In this document: positions 60,447 to 64,000 of the stretch, piece by piece | Layout of the letters: every line of letters begins with the position of its first letter | How positions within the stretch are numbered: the stretch's first letter is position 1 | DNA from: Planctomyces sp. SH-PL62 | GTDB taxonomy: Bacteria > Planctomycetota > Planctomycetia > Planctomycetales > Planctomycetaceae | Assembly (NCBI GenBank): GCA_945893045.1 | Contig: CAMDEA010000007.1 | Coordinates: forward strand, 37,586-101,585 | Direction of reading: 5' to 3' | DNA: 64,000 nucleotides | The notes under the pieces: generated by a model | Database searches by the model: none | What the model saw: the letters and a program-made list of their open reading frames with translations, nothing else | What the model was told of the DNA's origin: nothing | Program-made: the position numbers and the translations under genes

Positions 60447-63400
60447 ATGAAAATGCCAACTGATGTGATGCGCGCACTGTGGCGGAATCGGTCCAGAAGA
60501 AATCCAACCAGGGCACGTCGCGGGCAATGCCCGGCGGAGTTGCTCGAACGCCGCATCGTTCCAACGCTCACAGCTCATTTCGATATTCCGAGCAGCACGC
60601 TCACGATCACTGCGACAGCGGCGGAACCGATCACCGTCACCACTGTCAGCGGCAACGTCGCGGTCAATACGAATGTCGCGTTTGATGGCGCGGGCACGTC
60701 AACTGCGGCGGCGGATGTCTCCAAATTGATTGTTCTAGGAGGCACCGGCGTGAACAACATCAACCTGTCTGGTGTGACCGAAGCGGTTTTCGTTCTGCTG
60801 TCCGAAGTCTCGATTACCGGTGGCAGGGGAAACGACGTCATCGTTGGCTCTGAGTTCGCCGACACAATCATTTGGAACAATGGCGATGCCTCGGACAGGA
60901 TTGATGGCGGCGCGGGACAGGACAGGTTGGTCGTGAACGGGTCGACGACCGCCGGAGATGTGTTCAACGTCTCCGCGAGTGCCGGACGATTGCAGTTCCG
61001 CCGGACGAACTTGGTGGCGTTCACGTTAAACGTCGGCACGGTGGAAGACTTGCTTGTCTCCGGTGGCGGTGGCAACGACACGGTCAGCATCGGCAACACG
61101 GCCGGCACCAGCTTGGGCAGTGCGTCGTTGTTTGGCGGCGCGGGTGACGACACTGTGAATCTCACGGGCATCAATCTCGATGCGCTCTCGTTGCTCACGG
61201 TGGATGGCGATGAGGGAAACGATGTGATCGTCGTCAGCGCGGGGACCGGCGCGGGACTCCGTGCGGGTGACGGCATCGCAGATCAGTTTGTGCTCAGCCT
61301 CGTGGACACCGTGGACGGCCCGGAAGTCGAACTCTTCGTGAACGGCACCACGATCTTTGCCGGAGCGGATGAGTCGGCGTTCATTCAGGTTGAAGGTTCT
61401 CGCGACGCGGATACTTTGACCGTCAACCATGATGCGATGCTCGGTTCGCCGGTCCCCTTTAATGGTCTGCTCTTCAACGCGGGAAGTGGCTCCGGGCAGG
61501 ATCAATTGGTGATCGCGGGGGCGGCCGAGATCGCCGCGTATGACTTTTCCAATGTGAGAAATGGCTCGGCGACAGTTGATTCCCGCACAATTCGTTTCAT
61601 CCACCTGGAATCGATCAACGACCAACTGGTCCCCATCACCGACACCGACCCCGATACTCACTTTACGATTGCACGCTCGTTTTTCTTCGCCAATGGCGCT
61701 GATCAAGTCACTCTGGCCGATTCCGGGACTGCGGTTGATCGCGTCCTGCGTTTGACCTCTCTGAGTAGTAGTCCGCCGCTGACATTCACGCAGCCGGTGA
61801 CGGACGGGACGTTGATCGGATCGCTGACAATTGATACGGGAGGCGGGAATGACGTCATCAACATCAACAGCTTGGACAATAACTTTGTCGGTGACTTGCT
61901 GCTGGATGGATCGGGTGACAACGACAGATTCGTGATCGCCAGCCAGATGAATGTGACCGGCGCGCTGAATCTCAGTGCGGATGGAGGTGCAGGCGGTGAC
62001 ATTCTCGATGCGTCCGCGGTCTCTCAAGACGTGGTGCTGTTCGGTGGAGCCGGCAATGACACGCTCCGAGGCGGCAGCGGAATTGATGAATTGTTCGGGC
62101 AGGAGGGGGCCGACGTTCTGACGGGTGGCTTAGGCGACGACATGCTCAACGGTGGCACGGGTCCGGGCACGGAGACCGATGTGCTGCTTGAGACAGCGAA
62201 CGTTGACCTGACGTTGACGGCCGACAGTCTCATGGGGATCGGTACGGATACCCTCGCAGAGATCGAACGGGCAGAGCTGATTGGTGGCGACGGCAACAAC
62301 ATCATCGACGCGACTAACTTCACGGCGGCGGTCGTGCTGCGAGGTGGCGGCGGGTCGGACGAACTCATCGGCACGGCGTTCAATGACACGATGTTTGGTG
62401 GATCGGGGAATGATTCGATGTTCGGGCTCGCTGGCGTTGATGTCCTGAACGGCGACGCGGACAACGACTCGCTGACCGGCGGTCAAGGGGACGATCAACT
62501 CAACGGCGGCGTCGGCAACGATGACTTCGAATGGGTCAATGGCGACAACAGCGATGCGATCAGCGGTGGCCAAGGCGCGGACGCGCTGCAGGTTTCTGGT
62601 CACACGACCTTGGGGGATGTCTTCCAACTGACGAACAGCGGTTCGGGAGCGCGTTTTAGTCGTACCAATCTGGTGCCGTTCACACTCAATTTCAACAACG
62701 TCGAATCTTTGATTGTGGAGGGGGGCGGCGGAAATGATTCCTTCAACGTCGCCCTGACTGCGGGCGCGGCGCGACCGGGCGAGATCACCTTTGGCGGCGG
62801 TGACGGCAAAGACTCACTTGAGGCCTCAGCCACATCGATTCCGATCTTCGCATTCGGGGACGCGGGTGACGATACACTCGTCGGTGGACGCGGAGCTGAC
62901 TCGCTGCAAGGGGGTGGCGACAACGACATGCTGGCGGGGAACTCCGGCGCAGATGATCTCCACGGTGGCGATGGAACCGATAACATCGACGGCGGAACTG
63001 GCCGAGACTTCGTGGCGGGCGATGATGGTGATGACGTCATCCGTGGTGGAGCTGACCAGGACACGCTCGAAGGCAACGATGGCGAGGACATCATCCGTGG
63101 CGACGGCGGCGACGACTGCATTCGTGGCGGCGACGGGAATGATGAACTCTTCGGTGACGCCGGCAACGATCTGATGAATGGCGGCAACGACGACGACCTG
63201 CTCGATGGCGGTGCCGACAACGATGGTCTGTCTGGATTCGCTGGCAATGATCGGCTCCGCGGCGGCACCGGTGCCGACATCCTCGTCGGCGGTACGGGCG
63301 ACGACGATCTGGATGGCGGGATCGGCAAAGACATCTGCCTGGGCGGCGGCGACAACGATATCGTCCGCGGTGGAGCCGAACGCGACACACTCGCCGGCGG

Positions 63401-63512
63401 CTCGGGTGGTGGAGCCGACGCGGGCGATTCATTTCCTGACAACAGTATTCCCACCGAGATCGACGAAGCGTTCATGTTTGCCGTACTGCCCACGTGGATC
63501 AACGCCGCGTAA
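60447..63512 (+). CDS. RTX-like repeat protein with LEPR-type N-terminal motif
   Basis: With the ATG at 60447, preceded by GGAG with 7-nt spacing, the product has 1021 residues. The N-terminus holds RGQCPAELLERRIVPTLTAHFD, similar to the LEPR-type motif of planctomycete surface proteins. The rest is rich in Gly-Asp nonapeptides of the RTX type (GGSGIDELFGQEGADVLTGG; GGADQDTLEGNDGEDIIRGD), densest over residues 530-980, which bind calcium on the outside of the cell. Two related segments of about 60 residues (about 148-211 and 704-764) share the phrase NLVPFTLN/NLVAFTLN and are an internal duplication. Confidence 0.85.
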   Translation: MKMPTDVMRALWRNRSRRNPTRARRGQCPAELLERRIVPTLTAHFDIPSSTLTITATAAEPITVTTVSGNVAVNTNVAFDGAGTSTAAADVSKLIVLGGTGVNNINLSGVTEAVFVLLSEVSITGGRGNDVIVGSEFADTIIWNNGDASDRIDGGAGQDRLVVNGSTTAGDVFNVSASAGRLQFRRTNLVAFTLNVGTVEDLLVSGGGGNDTVSIGNTAGTSLGSASLFGGAGDDTVNLTGINLDALSLLTVDGDEGNDVIVVSAGTGAGLRAGDGIADQFVLSLVDTVDGPEVELFVNGTTIFAGADESAFIQVEGSRDADTLTVNHDAMLGSPVPFNGLLFNAGSGSGQDQLVIAGAAEIAAYDFSNVRNGSATVDSRTIRFIHLESINDQLVPITDTDPDTHFTIARSFFFANGADQVTLADSGTAVDRVLRLTSLSSSPPLTFTQPVTDGTLIGSLTIDTGGGNDVININSLDNNFVGDLLLDGSGDNDRFVIASQMNVTGALNLSADGGAGGDILDASAVSQDVVLFGGAGNDTLRGGSGIDELFGQEGADVLTGGLGDDMLNGGTGPGTETDVLLETANVDLTLTADSLMGIGTDTLAEIERAELIGGDGNNIIDATNFTAAVVLRGGGGSDELIGTAFNDTMFGGSGNDSMFGLAGVDVLNGDADNDSLTGGQGDDQLNGGVGNDDFEWVNGDNSDAISGGQGADALQVSGHTTLGDVFQLTNSGSGARFSRTNLVPFTLNFNNVESLIVEGGGGNDSFNVALTAGAARPGEITFGGGDGKDSLEASATSIPIFAFGDAGDDTLVGGRGADSLQGGGDNDMLAGNSGADDLHGGDGTDNIDGGTGRDFVAGDDGDDVIRGGADQDTLEGNDGEDIIRGDGGDDCIRGGDGNDELFGDAGNDLMNGGNDDDLLDGGADNDGLSGFAGNDRLRGGTGADILVGGTGDDDLDGGIGKDICLGGGDNDIVRGGAERDTLAGGSGGGADAGDSFPDNSIPTEIDEAFMFAVLPTWINAA

Positions 63513-63647
63513 ATGGATCACAGACAGTTAACCAACGTGGACCTTGCGTCAGAGACGACGTCAGCCTCGCTTAACTTCGACAAGTTCTCGATTCGCCGTC
63601 GCTTCGTGATGGTTTCTAAAACACTCATTTTCAGGAGGTCACGCATC

Positions 63648-64000
63648 ATGCTTAAGAATTGTCCCTTCACACTTGGTCTGCTGTCAGCCTTGCTGTTGTC
63701 AGCTTTTGCGAACGGTGTGGCTTCCGCCGCGGACCACCGCGATTCGCCCAGCTTGGGGTTTTCTCCCAAGAATGCGAATCCCGAACTTCGCTCGCTCGAC
63801 ATCAATGATGTTTATCTCTTTCGTTCGCCCTCGAATCCGAACAACACGGTGATGATGATGACCGTAAATCCGTTGGTGGATCCCGGTGAAGCGGTGTTCT
63901 TCAGTTCGACGGGCTCCTACGAGTTCAAGGTCAGCAACGGTGCTGGTACGGACGTGAACCCGGAGATCACATTCCGTTGCCAATTCACGGCTCCGCGAGC
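63648..64000 (+). CDS. DUF4331 exported protein (cut by window edge)
   Basis: The ATG at 63648 has an AGGAGGT site. The visible 117 residues begin with a signal peptide (about 1-28; LLSALLLSAFANGVASAA) and then AADHRDSPSLGF and LDINDVYLFRSP, the typical DUF4331 start, after which MMMTVNPLVDPGEAVFFSSTG follows. DUF4331 proteins are exported and of unknown function, often next to surface-repeat proteins as here. The remainder lies outside the window. Confidence 0.82.
   Translation, partial: MLKNCPFTLGLLSALLLSAFANGVASAADHRDSPSLGFSPKNANPELRSLDINDVYLFRSPSNPNNTVMMMTVNPLVDPGEAVFFSSTGSYEFKVSNGAGTDVNPEITFRCQFTAPR

Noticed and set aside
1..64000. Transposase, integrase or phage genes behind the repeats
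   Set aside because: None was found in this window; the Rpn protein is the only mobile-associated gene and no link to the palindromes is visible.
1..64000. tRNA or rRNA genes
   Set aside because: No cloverleaf or rRNA-like stretch was recognised in the gaps.

Overview
The window is about 60% GC bacterial chromosome, almost certainly from a member of the phylum Planctomycetota. The signs are a PVC-type secreted dehydrogenase with a haem c tail, a DUF1501 twin-arginine protein, a DUF1570 protein, WD40 and terpenoid-toroid secreted proteins, a GTG-started S21 gene, an LptD-like outer-membrane protein, HpnE of the squalene route, and a large load of short palindromic repeats. I found no tRNA, rRNA, CRISPR array, transposase or phage gene. 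The first gene (sufS) and the last (a DUF4331 protein) are cut by the window edges.

Layout. 1-6.8 kb: the end of sufS, a leucine-rich-repeat protein, a small Cys-rich exported protein, folP and a 1018-residue PVC-type dehydrogenase. 6.9-29.6 kb: one long minus-strand array read from moxR (29578) downwards: MoxR ATPase, an Rpn-family nuclease, an EF-hand/beta-propeller protein, DUF58, a BatA-like protein, a second membrane VWA-like protein, a RelE-type toxin-antitoxin pair, a DUF4175-like protein interrupted by an in-frame UGA, four tandem LTxxQ-type paralogues, a secreted toroid protein, a thioredoxin fusion and a conserved exported protein. Many junctions overlap by 1 or 4 bp, so translation is probably coupled. 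The nuclease and the toxin-antitoxin pair look like later insertions into an envelope/MoxR-VWA operon.

29.8-45.2 kb: an SDR, a flavin monooxygenase and an alpha/beta hydrolase (minus); FkbM methyltransferase, GMC oxidoreductase and Gfo/Idh/MocA (plus); a large glycosyltransferase and a YyaL-type protein (minus); a DUF1570 metallopeptidase-like protein, a GNAT acetyltransferase, an esterase and a thioredoxin-fold protein. 45.5-64 kb: Sua5/TsaC, DUF1501, rpsU, a basic-acidic charged protein, a BON-domain protein, a lipoprotein, hpnE, a WD40 protein, UbiA prenyltransferase, LptD-like protein, an RTX-like repeat protein and the start of a DUF4331 protein.

The most unusual content is the repeat load. 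About twenty long inverted repeats of several families lie in the gaps. Many carry the stop codon of the neighbouring gene, and five lie inside genes without breaking the reading frame (TlpA fusion, toroid protein, an LTxxQ paralogue, YyaL, HpnE). Several are built of tandem heptamers arranged as inverted pairs. One family (arm beginning GGCGAGCGGGGCGGCGTCAG) keeps its arms exactly while its loop differs in every copy. The second standout is the in-frame UGA at 17107-17109, followed three bases later by a perfect 9-bp hairpin and then by 200 codons of apparently coding sequence. All family assignments come from motif reading only; no database search was run.
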